Of a DNA stretch of 64,000 nucleotides, positions 35,265 through 43,944 are shown piece after piece. This stretch comes from Rhizobiaceae bacterium (GTDB lineage Bacteria; Pseudomonadota; Alphaproteobacteria; Rhizobiales; Rhizobiaceae): contig JAHBYW010000008.1 in assembly GCA_019635755.1 (NCBI GenBank), forward strand, positions 186,001-250,000, given 5' to 3'. The position numbers and the translations under genes are program-made. The first letter of the stretch is position 1; each line of letters opens with the position of its first letter. The notes beneath the pieces were generated by a model. That model was not told where the DNA came from. It saw only the letters and a program-made list of their open reading frames with translations, and did not search any database.

Positions 35265-36566
35265 ATGCTTGAGCCCGACGTGGAAAGCCTGCCCTGGGCC
35301 GAGCAGGCCCGGCGCGACGACGCGCTCTACCGGGCGCAGCTCGGCTATCTCCTCGACCGCTCGGCCTTCTATCGCGCCAAGCTCGGCGGCGCCGGCGTGC
35401 GCTCGGCCGGGGACGCCGGCGGGCTGGCGGATATCGGCCGCCTGCCGCTCACCGAGAAGGCGGAAATCCGCGCGAGCTGCAGCGACGACAACCCGATCGG
35501 CACGCATCTGTGCGTCGGCCGCGACGAGTTCGTGCGTATCTTCTCCACCAGTGGCACGACGGGAACGCCGAGCTACATCCCGCTGACCGCCGGCGACCTG
35601 GACAACTGGGTCACCGGCTCGTCCCGCAGCTACGCCGCGTCCGGCATCGCGCGCGGCGAACTGGTCGTCTCCACCTACAATGCCGGGCCCTTCGTCGCCG
35701 GCGCGGCGCTCGGCATCTTCGACAGGATGGGCATCGGCCACATCCCCGTCGGCACCGGCAACACCGAGCGCCTGATGGCCGCGATCCGGCTGCTGAAGCC
35801 GACCGCTGCGATCACCACGCCGTCCTACGCGGCGCACCTGATCGAATGGGCGTCCGACCGCGGCTTCGACCTCAGGGGCTCCAGCGTCAGGCGCGTCATG
35901 GTGGCCGGCGAGCCCGGCGGCGGCGAGCCGGGGATGCGCGAGCGCCTCGAAGAGGGCTGGGGCGCCCGGGTCACCGAGGCCATGGGCATCGGCGACATCG
36001 GCATCTCGCTCTGGGGCGAGTGCGAGCGGCAGAACGGCATGCATCTCGGCGCCCGCGGCTTCGTCTGGCCCGAGCTGATCGACCCCGAGACGGGCGCGTC
36101 GATCCCGATGGAGGACGGCGCGCGGGGCGAGCTGGTGCTCACCCATCTGCAGCATCGCGCGGCGCCGCTGCTCCGGTTCCGCACCCGCGATCATGTCGAG
36201 GTCTGGACGTCGCCCTGCGCCTGCGGCCGCACCGCGCCGCGCGTGCGCTGCATCGGCCGCACCGACGACATGCTGATCGTGCGCGGCGTCAACGTCTTCC
36301 CGAGCGCGGTGCGCGAGGTGGTGGGCACGTTCGCGCCGGCCGTCAGCGGCGCCATGCTGATCCGGCCGAAGGCGGCCGGCGTCAAGCAGGAGCCGCCGCT
36401 GCCGGTGGTCGTGGAACTTGCCAAGGACGCGCCGGACGATCCGCATCTCGCGGCGCGGATCGCCGAGCGGCTGCGCGCGGTGCTGGTGTTCGGCGCCGGC
36501 GTCGAGTTGGTGCCGTTCGGCTCGCTCCAGCGCAGCGAGTACAAATCCAAGCTGGTCCAGCACTGA
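35265..36566 (+). CDS. phenylacetate-CoA-ligase-like (PaaK-type) adenylate-forming enzyme
   Basis: The 433-residue ANL-superfamily protein has the AMP-binding loop STSGTTGTPSY (near residues 94-104), the acyl-substrate/ATP segment EAMGIGDIG, and the C-terminal hinge GRTDDMLIVRGVNVFPSAVRE, all of PaaK type. A Cys pair in PCACGR near the hinge also occurs in PaaK relatives. It probably activates an aromatic or other carboxylic acid to its CoA thioester. It precedes a VOC gene by only 16 bases, so the two probably act on related substrates. Confidence 0.88.
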   Translation: MLEPDVESLPWAEQARRDDALYRAQLGYLLDRSAFYRAKLGGAGVRSAGDAGGLADIGRLPLTEKAEIRASCSDDNPIGTHLCVGRDEFVRIFSTSGTTGTPSYIPLTAGDLDNWVTGSSRSYAASGIARGELVVSTYNAGPFVAGAALGIFDRMGIGHIPVGTGNTERLMAAIRLLKPTAAITTPSYAAHLIEWASDRGFDLRGSSVRRVMVAGEPGGGEPGMRERLEEGWGARVTEAMGIGDIGISLWGECERQNGMHLGARGFVWPELIDPETGASIPMEDGARGELVLTHLQHRAAPLLRFRTRDHVEVWTSPCACGRTAPRVRCIGRTDDMLIVRGVNVFPSAVREVVGTFAPAVSGAMLIRPKAAGVKQEPPLPVVVELAKDAPDDPHLAARIAERLRAVLVFGAGVELVPFGSLQRSEYKSKLVQH

Positions 36567-36582
36567 GACACCGGAGGCACCG

Positions 36583-37164
36583 ATGCAGAAACTTCAGTCG
36601 CAGGGGGTCCACCACATCACGCTGGTCGGTGCCGACCGCCAGACGTCGATCGACTTCTGGGAGGGCGTGCTTGGCATGCCCTTCGTCTTCGAACAGCCCA
36701 ATCTCGACAAGGCGAGCGAAAGCCATCTCTACTTCGATCCGGGCGACGGGCGGCTGATCACCATCTTCACGGACGAGAACCGCAAGCCCGATCCCCGCCG
36801 CACGCCGACGGAGCCGGGCTGCGTGCACCATATCGCCTTCTCGGTCTCGCGCGTCACCTTCCTGCAGGCGGTCGAGCGGCTGAACGCCCGCGGCATCAAG
36901 AACACCGGCCCGAAGGATCGCGGCTTCATGGACTCGATCTACTTCAACGACCCGCTCGGCCTCACGATCGAGCTGGCCTCCTACCGTTTCGAGCCGCCGC
37001 ACGGCTTCACCCATGCCGAGGTGCTGATGGAGGCGCATCATGTCCGCGTGAAGCGCGGCGACTACAACATCGCGGAAGTGCATCTCGCCGACGCGATCCA
37101 GAGCTTGGTGGAACGGTCGCGCTCGACTTTGTCGGCCGATCGTTCGCCGAAGAACCCGTACTGA
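36583..37164 (+). CDS. VOC-fold protein, glyoxalase/dioxygenase type
   Basis: The 193-residue protein has two betaalphabeta modules: GVHHITLVGADRQTSIDFWE at the N-terminus and CVHHIAFSVSRVTFLQAVER from about residue 80, ending in FNDPLGLTIELASY with the metal-ligand Glu. H10/H11 and the second-module His are candidate metal ligands. Layout suits a ring-cleaving dioxygenase or glyoxalase-like enzyme. GGAGG lies six bases before ATG 36583. It directly follows the PaaK-like ligase and precedes the GST gene by 34 bases. Confidence 0.85.
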   Translation: MQKLQSQGVHHITLVGADRQTSIDFWEGVLGMPFVFEQPNLDKASESHLYFDPGDGRLITIFTDENRKPDPRRTPTEPGCVHHIAFSVSRVTFLQAVERLNARGIKNTGPKDRGFMDSIYFNDPLGLTIELASYRFEPPHGFTHAEVLMEAHHVRVKRGDYNIAEVHLADAIQSLVERSRSTLSADRSPKNPY

Positions 37165-37198
37165 ACCACGAACCAGGCACAGAGGAGGGTCTCCAGCC

Positions 37199-38041
37199 AT
37201 GGCCAAAGCCAAGAAAGCCGCACCGAAATCCGTGAAGAAGTCCGCCAAGGCCGCTGCCAGGAAGGCGGCACCGGCGAAGGCCGCCGCGAAGAAGGCCGTC
37301 AAGCCGGCCAAGGCGGCCAAGGCGGCGAAGAAGCCCGCAAAGGCGAAGATCCCGTCGATCACGCTGAGCGTGCTGAAGCCCAGCGTGAACAACATGACCG
37401 TGCGCGTGTTCGCGCGCGCTGCCAAGCTCCCCTTCGAGGAGGCGGACGTCTACGGCAGCACGCGCTCGCCGGAATTCCTCGGCAAGAACCCGGCCCACCT
37501 GACGCCGATGATCGAGGAGAAGGGTCTGCCGCGCGGCGCGCTGTGGGAGAGCTGCGCCATCATGCAGTACCTGTCGAACAAGCACGGGCTGGAGAAGTTC
37601 TATCCCTCCAATCCGGCCAAGCGCGCGATGATCGACAGCGCGATGTTCTACCTGATCGGCACGCTCTATCCGTACGTCGCGCGCGCGACCTATCCGATGC
37701 TGGGCTTCGCGCAATATGCGGGCGAGGTCGGCGCCCATGATTTCGACGCCGAGGTCAAGTCGGCGGCGCAGAAGGCCGCGATCGCCGCGCTGGCCGAGCC
37801 GCTCGACGTGTTCCACACCTTCTACATGGCGGGCCAGCCCTTCATCGGCGGCAAGAACCCGTCGATCGCGGATATCCGGCTGGCCTCGACGCTGGAGTTC
37901 CTGAACGTGATCGACTACCGGCTGCCGGCCTGGGCGACCGACTACATCGCGGCGATGGAGAAGAAGCTCGGCAGCGCCTATGCGGAGCCGGCGGCCGACG
38001 TGCGCGGCTACATCTCCTACGTCAGGTCGAAGGCGGCCTGA
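37199..38041 (+). CDS. glutathione transferase fused to a histone-H1-like Lys/Ala tail
   Basis: Residues 1-50 are 18 lysines and 22 alanines with AKKAAPK/KAAKPAK-like repeats, as in bacterial histone-H1-like proteins. From residue 51 a complete glutathione transferase follows: thioredoxin-fold half with NPAHLTPMIEEKG and the gamma-glutamyl site ESCAIMQYL, then the helical half with GGKNPSIADIRLASTLEF. The tail should bind nucleic acid or a polyanionic surface. The open frame is continuous with no sign of frameshift and has a GGAGGG ribosome site before ATG 37199. It ends a run of detoxification-type genes. What the tail does is unknown. Confidence 0.9.
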   Translation: MAKAKKAAPKSVKKSAKAAARKAAPAKAAAKKAVKPAKAAKAAKKPAKAKIPSITLSVLKPSVNNMTVRVFARAAKLPFEEADVYGSTRSPEFLGKNPAHLTPMIEEKGLPRGALWESCAIMQYLSNKHGLEKFYPSNPAKRAMIDSAMFYLIGTLYPYVARATYPMLGFAQYAGEVGAHDFDAEVKSAAQKAAIAALAEPLDVFHTFYMAGQPFIGGKNPSIADIRLASTLEFLNVIDYRLPAWATDYIAAMEKKLGSAYAEPAADVRGYISYVRSKAA

Positions 38042-38184
38042 GCGACCGCCGCTCTCCGGCGGCGAAAGCTCCGGCTTTCGTCACCAGCCGGCAAGAGAAT
38101 ATGCAGCCGCCCGGATCGAAGGTCCGGGCGTCTGCGTTTAGGGGCAGGGGTCGGCGCAGCATCCTCGAGACACGGAGGTTCGAC

Positions 38185-38604
38185 ATGCAGTTTCATCGCG
38201 GTCGCCTGATCGACCATATCCATTTGAGGACAACGGACCTCGACGCCGCGAAGCGTTTCTATCGTGCCGTGCTCGGCGCGATCGGCCGGGCGGACGCGAT
38301 CCACGAGGACGACACGCATTTCAGCGCCGACGAGCTGTGGATCGACGCCGCCGACGCGGCTGGGCCGTCAAGGGTCCACCTGGCGTTTCAGGTTCCCGAC
38401 CGCGAGACCGTCAAGCGGTTCCACGAGGCCGCGCTCGCCGCCGGTGGGAGGGACAATGGCGGACCGGGCGAGCGCCCCTATCATCCCGGCTACTATGCCG
38501 CTTTCGCCTTCGACCCGGACGGCAACAACATCGAGGCAGTCCATCATGGCCCGTCGAAGCGTTCGGCGGAATCGGTGGTATTCACGGCCGAAATGCCAGG
38601 CTGA
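38185..38604 (+). CDS. VOC-fold protein (glyoxalase/bleomycin-resistance type)
   Basis: A 139-residue single-domain VOC protein: DHIHLRTTDLDAAKRFYRAV at the start, VHLAFQVPDRETVKRFHEAA in the middle and AFAFDPDGNNIEAVHHG with the closing Glu. His at position 12 and Glu near 120 are likely metal ligands. GGAGG lies seven bases before the ATG. It has its own gap of 143 bases from the GST gene and may be a separate unit. Substrate unknown. Confidence 0.85.
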   Translation: MQFHRGRLIDHIHLRTTDLDAAKRFYRAVLGAIGRADAIHEDDTHFSADELWIDAADAAGPSRVHLAFQVPDRETVKRFHEAALAAGGRDNGGPGERPYHPGYYAAFAFDPDGNNIEAVHHGPSKRSAESVVFTAEMPG

Positions 38605-38648
38605 AGCGGGCCGGCACGCCGTCGGAAGCGGCGTCTGGCGCCGAAACG

Positions 38649-38676
38649 CTTGCTTCCGCCGCGTCGCTCCTATAAG
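38649..38676 (+). promoter_or_regulatory. possible promoter of the leu leader
   Basis: CTTGCT (38649-38654) and TATAAG (38671-38676) are 16 bases apart. The leader ATG at 38686 lies nine bases after the -10, so this message too may be leaderless. Confidence 0.4.
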
Positions 38677-38685
38677 AGACCGCGC

Positions 38686-38805
38686 ATGAACGCGCGCAAC
38701 ACGAAATCCTCCGAACGTCCGGCCGGCATCGCCGCCGAGACCGTTCGCGCGCTGTCGTCCGCCCTCCTTCTGCTCGGCCTTATCGGCGATCGCCGGGCTC
38801 GTTGA
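38686..38805 (+). CDS. leuL: leucine-rich leader peptide before leuA
   Basis: A 39-codon ORF ends ALSSALLLLGLIGDRRAR, with four consecutive leucine codons (and Leu in six of nine positions around them) near its end and its stop 123 bases before leuA. No ribosome site is obvious. Position and codon content are those of an amino-acid attenuator leader, by which leucyl-tRNA supply controls 2-isopropylmalate synthase. Such leaders are described for leuA in alphaproteobacteria; this one has not been checked against them. Confidence 0.75.
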   Translation: MNARNTKSSERPAGIAAETVRALSSALLLLGLIGDRRAR

Positions 38806-38850
38806 AGGAGCGCCCGGCGGTCGAGACGCCGCCGCAGGCGCAAAGCTCCT
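38806..38850 (+). promoter_or_regulatory. structured attenuator RNA between leuL and leuA
   Basis: AGGAGC (38806-38811) pairs with GCTCCT (38845-38850), enclosing GGCGG (38816-38820) / CCGCC (38829-38833). The nested stem begins at the leader stop codon. A classical terminator with a T tract was not resolved, so the exact switching helices are uncertain. Confidence 0.5.
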
Positions 38851-38928
38851 TGCCCATCATTTCCATGCAACGAGTGACAGCCGCGTCCTGACGGGCCATT
38901 TTCGTCCGCAGCGCGCCGGAGACGACAG

Positions 38929-40641
38929 ATGAACGCACGATCAGACATTCGCGCCGCGAAGGGCATGCCCGGCGCACCCCGCAAATACGAGCCGTACCCG
39001 ACCGTCGGCCTCAGGGACCGCACCTGGCCGGACAAGGTGATCGACAAGGCGCCGATCTGGTGCTCCGTCGACCTGCGCGACGGCAACCAGGCGCTCATCG
39101 ATCCGATGGGGCACGAGCGCAAGGCGCGCATGTTCGCGCTGCTGCTCGACATGGGCTTCAAGGAGATCGAGATCGGCTTTCCGTCCGCGTCGGAGACTGA
39201 CTTCGCGTTCGCCCGCTGGTGTGTCGAGCAGGGCGGCGTTCCGGACGACGTCGACCTGCAGGTGCTGGTGCAGTGCCGGCCGGAGCTGATCACCCGCACC
39301 TTCGACGCGCTCGAGGGCGCCAAGACCCCGATCGTGCACTTCTACAATTCGACCAGCGAGCTGCAGCGCCGCGTCGTCTTCGAGAAGGACGTGCCGGGCA
39401 TCAAGCAGATCGCCACCGACGCGGCCAAGATGATCACCGACATGGCCGCGAAGGCCGGGGGCGGCTACCGGTTCGAGTACTCGCCGGAGAGCTTCACCGG
39501 CACCGAGCTGGAGGTGGCGCTGGAGATCTGCAACGCGGTTGCCGAGATCGTCAGGCCGACGGCGGAGAACAAGCTCATCTTCAACCTGCCGTCGACGGTC
39601 GAGATGTCGACGCCCAACGTCTATGCCGACCGTATCGAGTGGATGTGCCGGCACCTCGACAACCGCGAGAATCTGATCGTCTCGCTCCACCCGCACAATG
39701 ATCGCGGCACCGGCATCGCGACGACGGAGCTCGGCCTGATGGCCGGCGCGGACCGCGTCGAGGGCACGCTGTTCGGCAATGGCGAGCGCACCGGCAATGT
39801 CGACATCGTGACGCTGGCGCTCAACATGTACACGCAGGGCGTCGACCCGATGCTGGACTGTTCCGACATCAACCGGATGAAGGACGTCTACGAATATTCC
39901 AACCAGCTGAGGATCCCGGAGCGCCATCCCTATGTGGGGGAGCTTGTCTACACAGCCTTTTCCGGCTCCCACCAGGACGCCATCAACAAGGGCATGAAGG
40001 CGATCAAGAAGGCGAACAAGGAACTGTGGGAGGTGCCCTACCTCCCCATCGACCCGCATGACGTCGGCCGCTCCTACGAGGCGATCGTGCGGATCAATTC
40101 GCAGTCGGGCAAGGGCGGCATTGCCTATGTCATGCAGGCCGACTACGGCTTCAACCTGCCGCGCAACCTGCAGATCGAGTTTTCCAACCGCATCCAGAAG
40201 ATCACCGACGACGAGGGCAAGGAGGTGTCGTCGAAGCGCATCCACGAGCTCTTCCTCGAAACCTATGTGGACCAGCCGGGCGCCCGGCTGAAATTCGTCG
40301 ACCACCAGTCGTTTCCGGATGCCGGAAACCGGGGCCGCCGGGTTGTCGAGGCGACGATCGTCGACCAGGGCCGCGAGGTGACGATCCAGGGAACCGGAAC
40401 GGGTCCGATCGACGGCTTCGTCGACGCGCTGTCGCGCCACATCGGCGTCGCGATGGCCGTCAAGGACTATTCGGAGCACTCGCTGCAGCGCGGCTCCAAC
40501 GCGGCGGCCGTCTGCTACATGGATGTCGAGCATCCGTCGGGACACCTGTTCGGCTGCGGCATCAACACCAACATCGTGGCCGCCTCGCTCGAGGCCGTCG
40601 TGTCCGCAGCGAACAGGATCCTCGCCAAGGCGGCGCGGTGA
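38929..40641 (+). CDS. leuA: 2-isopropylmalate synthase
   Basis: The 570-residue enzyme condenses acetyl-CoA with 2-oxoisovalerate, the committed step of leucine synthesis. Catalytic-barrel motifs are DLRDGNQALIDPM near residue 48, EIEIGFPSASETDF, and the metal-binding SLHPHNDRGTG. The C-terminal ~130 residues form the regulatory domain that binds leucine. Length and sequence match the longer LeuA type shared by actinobacteria, yeast and many proteobacteria. A GGAGA ribosome site precedes ATG 38929. Control is by feedback and probably by the upstream leader. Confidence 0.97.
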   Translation: MNARSDIRAAKGMPGAPRKYEPYPTVGLRDRTWPDKVIDKAPIWCSVDLRDGNQALIDPMGHERKARMFALLLDMGFKEIEIGFPSASETDFAFARWCVEQGGVPDDVDLQVLVQCRPELITRTFDALEGAKTPIVHFYNSTSELQRRVVFEKDVPGIKQIATDAAKMITDMAAKAGGGYRFEYSPESFTGTELEVALEICNAVAEIVRPTAENKLIFNLPSTVEMSTPNVYADRIEWMCRHLDNRENLIVSLHPHNDRGTGIATTELGLMAGADRVEGTLFGNGERTGNVDIVTLALNMYTQGVDPMLDCSDINRMKDVYEYSNQLRIPERHPYVGELVYTAFSGSHQDAINKGMKAIKKANKELWEVPYLPIDPHDVGRSYEAIVRINSQSGKGGIAYVMQADYGFNLPRNLQIEFSNRIQKITDDEGKEVSSKRIHELFLETYVDQPGARLKFVDHQSFPDAGNRGRRVVEATIVDQGREVTIQGTGTGPIDGFVDALSRHIGVAMAVKDYSEHSLQRGSNAAAVCYMDVEHPSGHLFGCGINTNIVAASLEAVVSAANRILAKAAR

Positions 40642-40655
40642 CCCGCACCTGCCTC

Positions 40656-40687
40656 TCGAACCCGCCGAAGAAATCTGGCGGGTTCGA
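40656..40687 (+). terminator. intrinsic terminator after leuA
   Basis: A perfect 11-bp stem TCGAACCCGCC / GGCGGGTTCGA with a ten-base loop lies 15 bases after the leuA stop, followed by TTGAATATT. Confidence 0.75.
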
Positions 40688-40713
40688 TTGAATATTAGCA
40701 GCGGCTGAGGCTA

Positions 40714-42489
40714 TTGTTACGTTTGTCTAATTGCCGGCGCCGCGAGGTCAGACGCTTGCAAAGAAACCCGCCTGCCGCCCCCGCAGTGCGCGACGTGTTG
40801 AAGCGCGTCCTCCAGAGCGAGACGTTTGCGCGCTCGGATCGCGCGCGCAAGCTGCTCGGTTATCTGGTCGAGCGCGAGCAGGCCGGCGATGCCGAACGCC
40901 TCAAGGGCTTCACCATCGCCATGGACGTCTTCGGCAAGGACACCGACTTCGATCCGTCCACGGATGCGGTGGTGCGGGTCCAGGCGGGACGCCTGCGCGA
41001 GCTTCTCACGCAATACTATGCCAACGAGGGTGCCGCCGATCCGCTGCGCATCGACATTCCGCGCGGCGGCTACGTGCCGAGCTACAGCCGGGCGCGCCGG
41101 CCCGCCGTCGCGGCCCGCGACGAGGCCGCGCTTGGGGCAGCCGACGCCGGATCGGTGCCCTCGGCTGCGGTGGCGGCGTCCCCGCGGCCGGCGATCGTCA
41201 TTGGCCAGGTGCGCCTGTTCTGGACGGCCATGGCGGCGGTCATCGCCATGCTCCTGTTCATCGTGGTGCGGATGGTGCTGCCAGCCGCGGAGCCGGGAAT
41301 GGAGGCCGCCGCGGTCCCGAACGACGCGCCGCTGGCCACCGGCGCCATCACCCGCACCTTGCCGATGGAGGCGCTGCCGACGGTGTTCGTCCGCGCCGTG
41401 CCCGACAGCCCGCAGGCGTCGCGCGTCGCGGCCACGCTGCGCATGGCGCTTGCCCGTTTCGACACCGTCGACCTGCTCGGCCGCGACCCGGGCGACGCGC
41501 ACGACAATGCCGACCTCGCATTCGCCTTCGAGATCAGCGAGGGCACGGAGCCCGGCAGCGTCAATCTCCAGGTGATCAATGTCGGCCAGAACCGCGTGCT
41601 GCTGACGCGCACCCTGGCGCATGCCGATCTGGAGGCGGCGCGGCTCGAGGACCACGTCGCCGACCTGCTGAGCGCCGTTATCCCGCCCAGCGGCGTCATC
41701 TATTCCTTCCTCGAGACGTCGGCGCAGAAGCCTGCGCTGGTCGACTGCCTGCTGCTCAACGACGACTACTATCTCGATCCGAGCGCGAGCGCCCACCGCG
41801 CCGCCTATGCCTGCCTCGAAGGGCTCGTGGCGGCCAGCGCCAAGTCGCCGCTGGTCTATTCTGAGCTCGCCAGCCTCAATCTCGAAGCCTTCGCGCATCA
41901 TTTCGACTATCCGCCGGACGCCAGCGGCGAGGCGGCCATGGCGCTGGCGCTGCGCGCCGTGAAGATGGCGCCGACCAGTGCGGCCGCCCACCGCGCGCTC
42001 GGCTATGTCAGCGCCAGGACTGGCAAGCGCGCGGAATCCATCCGCTGGATGAAGAAGGCCTACGAGCTCAACACCTACGATCTCGGCCTGGCGGCGTCCT
42101 ACGCCTATGCGCTGATCTTCAGCGGCGACTACAAGGGCGGCGCCCCCGTCATGGAGCGGGCGGTGGAGGCGGCAAGCGCGCATCCGGCCTGGTGGGACTA
42201 CGGCCTCTTCCTCGGCAAGCTGATGGAGGGCGACATGGCCCGTGCCGCCGCGGCAAGCGATGCGCTGGCCGCGACGAAGCGCTCGCACTATCTCGGCGCG
42301 CGGCTGATCGCCGCGAAATACGAGGGCGACCTCGCGGCCGCCGGCGCCCTGGCGGCGGAGATCGCCGAATCCTATCCGAAGTTCGCCGCCGATCCGGGCG
42401 CAACGTTCCGCGAGGCGAACTATCCGACGGATATGGCGGCGCGCCTGGTGGAATATCTCCGGGCCGCCGGGCTTGGCGGCGCGAGCTGA
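40714..42489 (+). CDS. membrane protein with winged-helix-like N-terminus and TPR-rich C-terminus
   Basis: The ~590-residue protein has an N-terminal domain (LKGFTIAMDVFGKDTDFDPS, VVRVQAGRLRELLTQYY, IDIPRGGYVPSY) recurring in signalling proteins that join a DNA-binding-like module to TPRs. A single membrane helix follows at ~168-188 and the large remainder includes TPR-like repeats (AAAHRALGYVSARTGKRAES). It may sense something in the periplasm and act on transcription or protein partners, as CadC/ToxR-type regulators do; that is inference. The TTG start at 40714 is weak; another TTG at 40756 is possible. Confidence 0.7.
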   Translation: MLRLSNCRRREVRRLQRNPPAAPAVRDVLKRVLQSETFARSDRARKLLGYLVEREQAGDAERLKGFTIAMDVFGKDTDFDPSTDAVVRVQAGRLRELLTQYYANEGAADPLRIDIPRGGYVPSYSRARRPAVAARDEAALGAADAGSVPSAAVAASPRPAIVIGQVRLFWTAMAAVIAMLLFIVVRMVLPAAEPGMEAAAVPNDAPLATGAITRTLPMEALPTVFVRAVPDSPQASRVAATLRMALARFDTVDLLGRDPGDAHDNADLAFAFEISEGTEPGSVNLQVINVGQNRVLLTRTLAHADLEAARLEDHVADLLSAVIPPSGVIYSFLETSAQKPALVDCLLLNDDYYLDPSASAHRAAYACLEGLVAASAKSPLVYSELASLNLEAFAHHFDYPPDASGEAAMALALRAVKMAPTSAAAHRALGYVSARTGKRAESIRWMKKAYELNTYDLGLAASYAYALIFSGDYKGGAPVMERAVEAASAHPAWWDYGLFLGKLMEGDMARAAAASDALAATKRSHYLGARLIAAKYEGDLAAAGALAAEIAESYPKFAADPGATFREANYPTDMAARLVEYLRAAGLGGAS

Positions 42490-42496
42490 GCGCCGC

Positions 42497-43276
42497 GTGA
42501 CATCCCGATTGTTCGCATCGGAGGCCGGCGGCGGGGACGAGACGATTGTCCTGCTGCACGGCTTTGGCGGCTGGCACGGTGTCTGGTCGCATCTGGTCGA
42601 GGCGCTGGGCGGCCGCCACCGGACGATCGCCTACGACCTGCCCGGTCACGGCCGCTCGCTCGAGGTGCCCGGCGGAGGCTCCGCCAAGGCGACCATCGCG
42701 GCGGTCATGGGCGACCTCGACGCGAGAGGCCTCGACCGGGTCCACGTCGCCGGGCATTCGATGGGCGGCGCCTTCGCGACGCTGGCGGCGATCGCCGCGC
42801 CGGAACGCTTTGCCTCGGTCACGCTTCTTGCGCCCGGCGGGTTCGGCGAGCAGATCGCCGGCCCGCTCCTGCGCCGCTACGCCGCCGCCGTCACCTTCCG
42901 GCAGCTCTGGTCCTTCGTCGGCTCGATGCGCGGAGCGTTCGCCCCGTATGACGACCCCCAGCTCGAGCGCCTCGCCGCCGTGCGCGCCTTGCCCGGCCAG
43001 CGCGACGCGCTTCTCGACATCCACCGCCGCATCGTCCGCGATGGCCGGCAGGGCGTCATCCCCCGTGAGCAGATTGCATCACTCGCCATGCCGGTCGCCG
43101 TCGCCTGGGGTACGGGCGATGCGGTGCTGCCGGTGGCCCAGTCCGTCGGCCTGCCATCGTCCTTCCGCGTGCGGCTGGTGCCCGGCGCCGGGCACATGCT
43201 GCCCGAGACCCATCCGGCGCTGTGCGCGGCGCTGATCGAACGCAACGTCGAGGCGGCGGCGCGACGCTCCGGCTGA
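42497..43276 (+). CDS. alpha/beta hydrolase
   Basis: The 259-residue protein has the oxyanion motif LLHGFGGWHGVW, nucleophile elbow AGHSMGGA, a late acid (WGTGDAVLP) and catalytic His in PGAGHMLPETHP, so it is an intact hydrolase of the BioH/acetoin-component E2-like type. The substrate is not known. I place the start at GTG 42497; an in-frame TTG at 42473 would overlap the upstream gene by 17 bases. It closely follows the TPR protein gene and may be co-transcribed. Confidence 0.85.
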   Translation: MTSRLFASEAGGGDETIVLLHGFGGWHGVWSHLVEALGGRHRTIAYDLPGHGRSLEVPGGGSAKATIAAVMGDLDARGLDRVHVAGHSMGGAFATLAAIAAPERFASVTLLAPGGFGEQIAGPLLRRYAAAVTFRQLWSFVGSMRGAFAPYDDPQLERLAAVRALPGQRDALLDIHRRIVRDGRQGVIPREQIASLAMPVAVAWGTGDAVLPVAQSVGLPSSFRVRLVPGAGHMLPETHPALCAALIERNVEAAARRSG

Positions 43277-43362
43277 GGTCTCGCCGCGGCAATCGACTGC
43301 ACCGTGCAATCGCCATGATCCCGTGTTAACGCTTCGGTCACCATGTCGCCGGATCGGAGAGC

Positions 43363-43944
43363 ATGAGCGAAGCCAACGAGGGAGCTGCCCTGCGCAAGCT
43401 CGCGGAGACCATCCGCGAGGTGAAGAACGCCGCCGCCGAACGCGCGGACGTGGTGGTCGAGCTGCGCGAGGCGCAGCAGACCCGGCTGGAACTTCTGGCG
43501 GCCGAGCTCGAGCCCGTCTTCGTCGACGTGCCGGCCGACCTCGACATCTTCGATTTCGCCCTGTCCTCGGGCACGCAGCCGCGGCTGTGGATCGACGCGG
43601 TCAGCCACGTCACCATGGGGCGGGACCGCCGCACCTACCGGTTCCTGAAGGACACGCGCATCGGTCGCGTGGTGCTGGCCGAATCAACCGAGATCAAGCC
43701 GGTCGCCGACCAGGTGGCGCGCTACATCGCGGAGCGGATGATCGAGCGCGAGCGGGCGATGGAAGGCCCCGTCGAAGCCGTCACCGTCAAGGCCGGCGCG
43801 ATCGCCCGGGCCTGGGCGAACCCGCGCCGGGAGTCACCCGCATGGACCCTGCTTCTCGTGCTGCTGGTCGGCCTGCTGCTCGGCGTCGGCGTCGCGCTGC
43901 TCATCCTGTGGGAGCGGCTGGCGCGGCTCGGCATCACCCTTTGA
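43363..43944 (+). CDS. conserved hypothetical protein with C-terminal membrane anchor
   Basis: The 193-residue protein has an N-terminal coiled coil (ALRKLAETIREVKNAAAERA), a compact middle domain (DIFDFALSSGTQPRLWIDAV, GRDRRTYRFLKDTRIGRVVL) and one hydrophobic helix at ~163-182 near the C-terminus, implying a tail-anchored inner-membrane protein facing the cytoplasm. I recall no family name. Its 3' end overlaps the convergent phosphoesterase gene by 11 bases. Confidence 0.7.
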   Translation: MSEANEGAALRKLAETIREVKNAAAERADVVVELREAQQTRLELLAAELEPVFVDVPADLDIFDFALSSGTQPRLWIDAVSHVTMGRDRRTYRFLKDTRIGRVVLAESTEIKPVADQVARYIAERMIERERAMEGPVEAVTVKAGAIARAWANPRRESPAWTLLLVLLVGLLLGVGVALLILWERLARLGITL

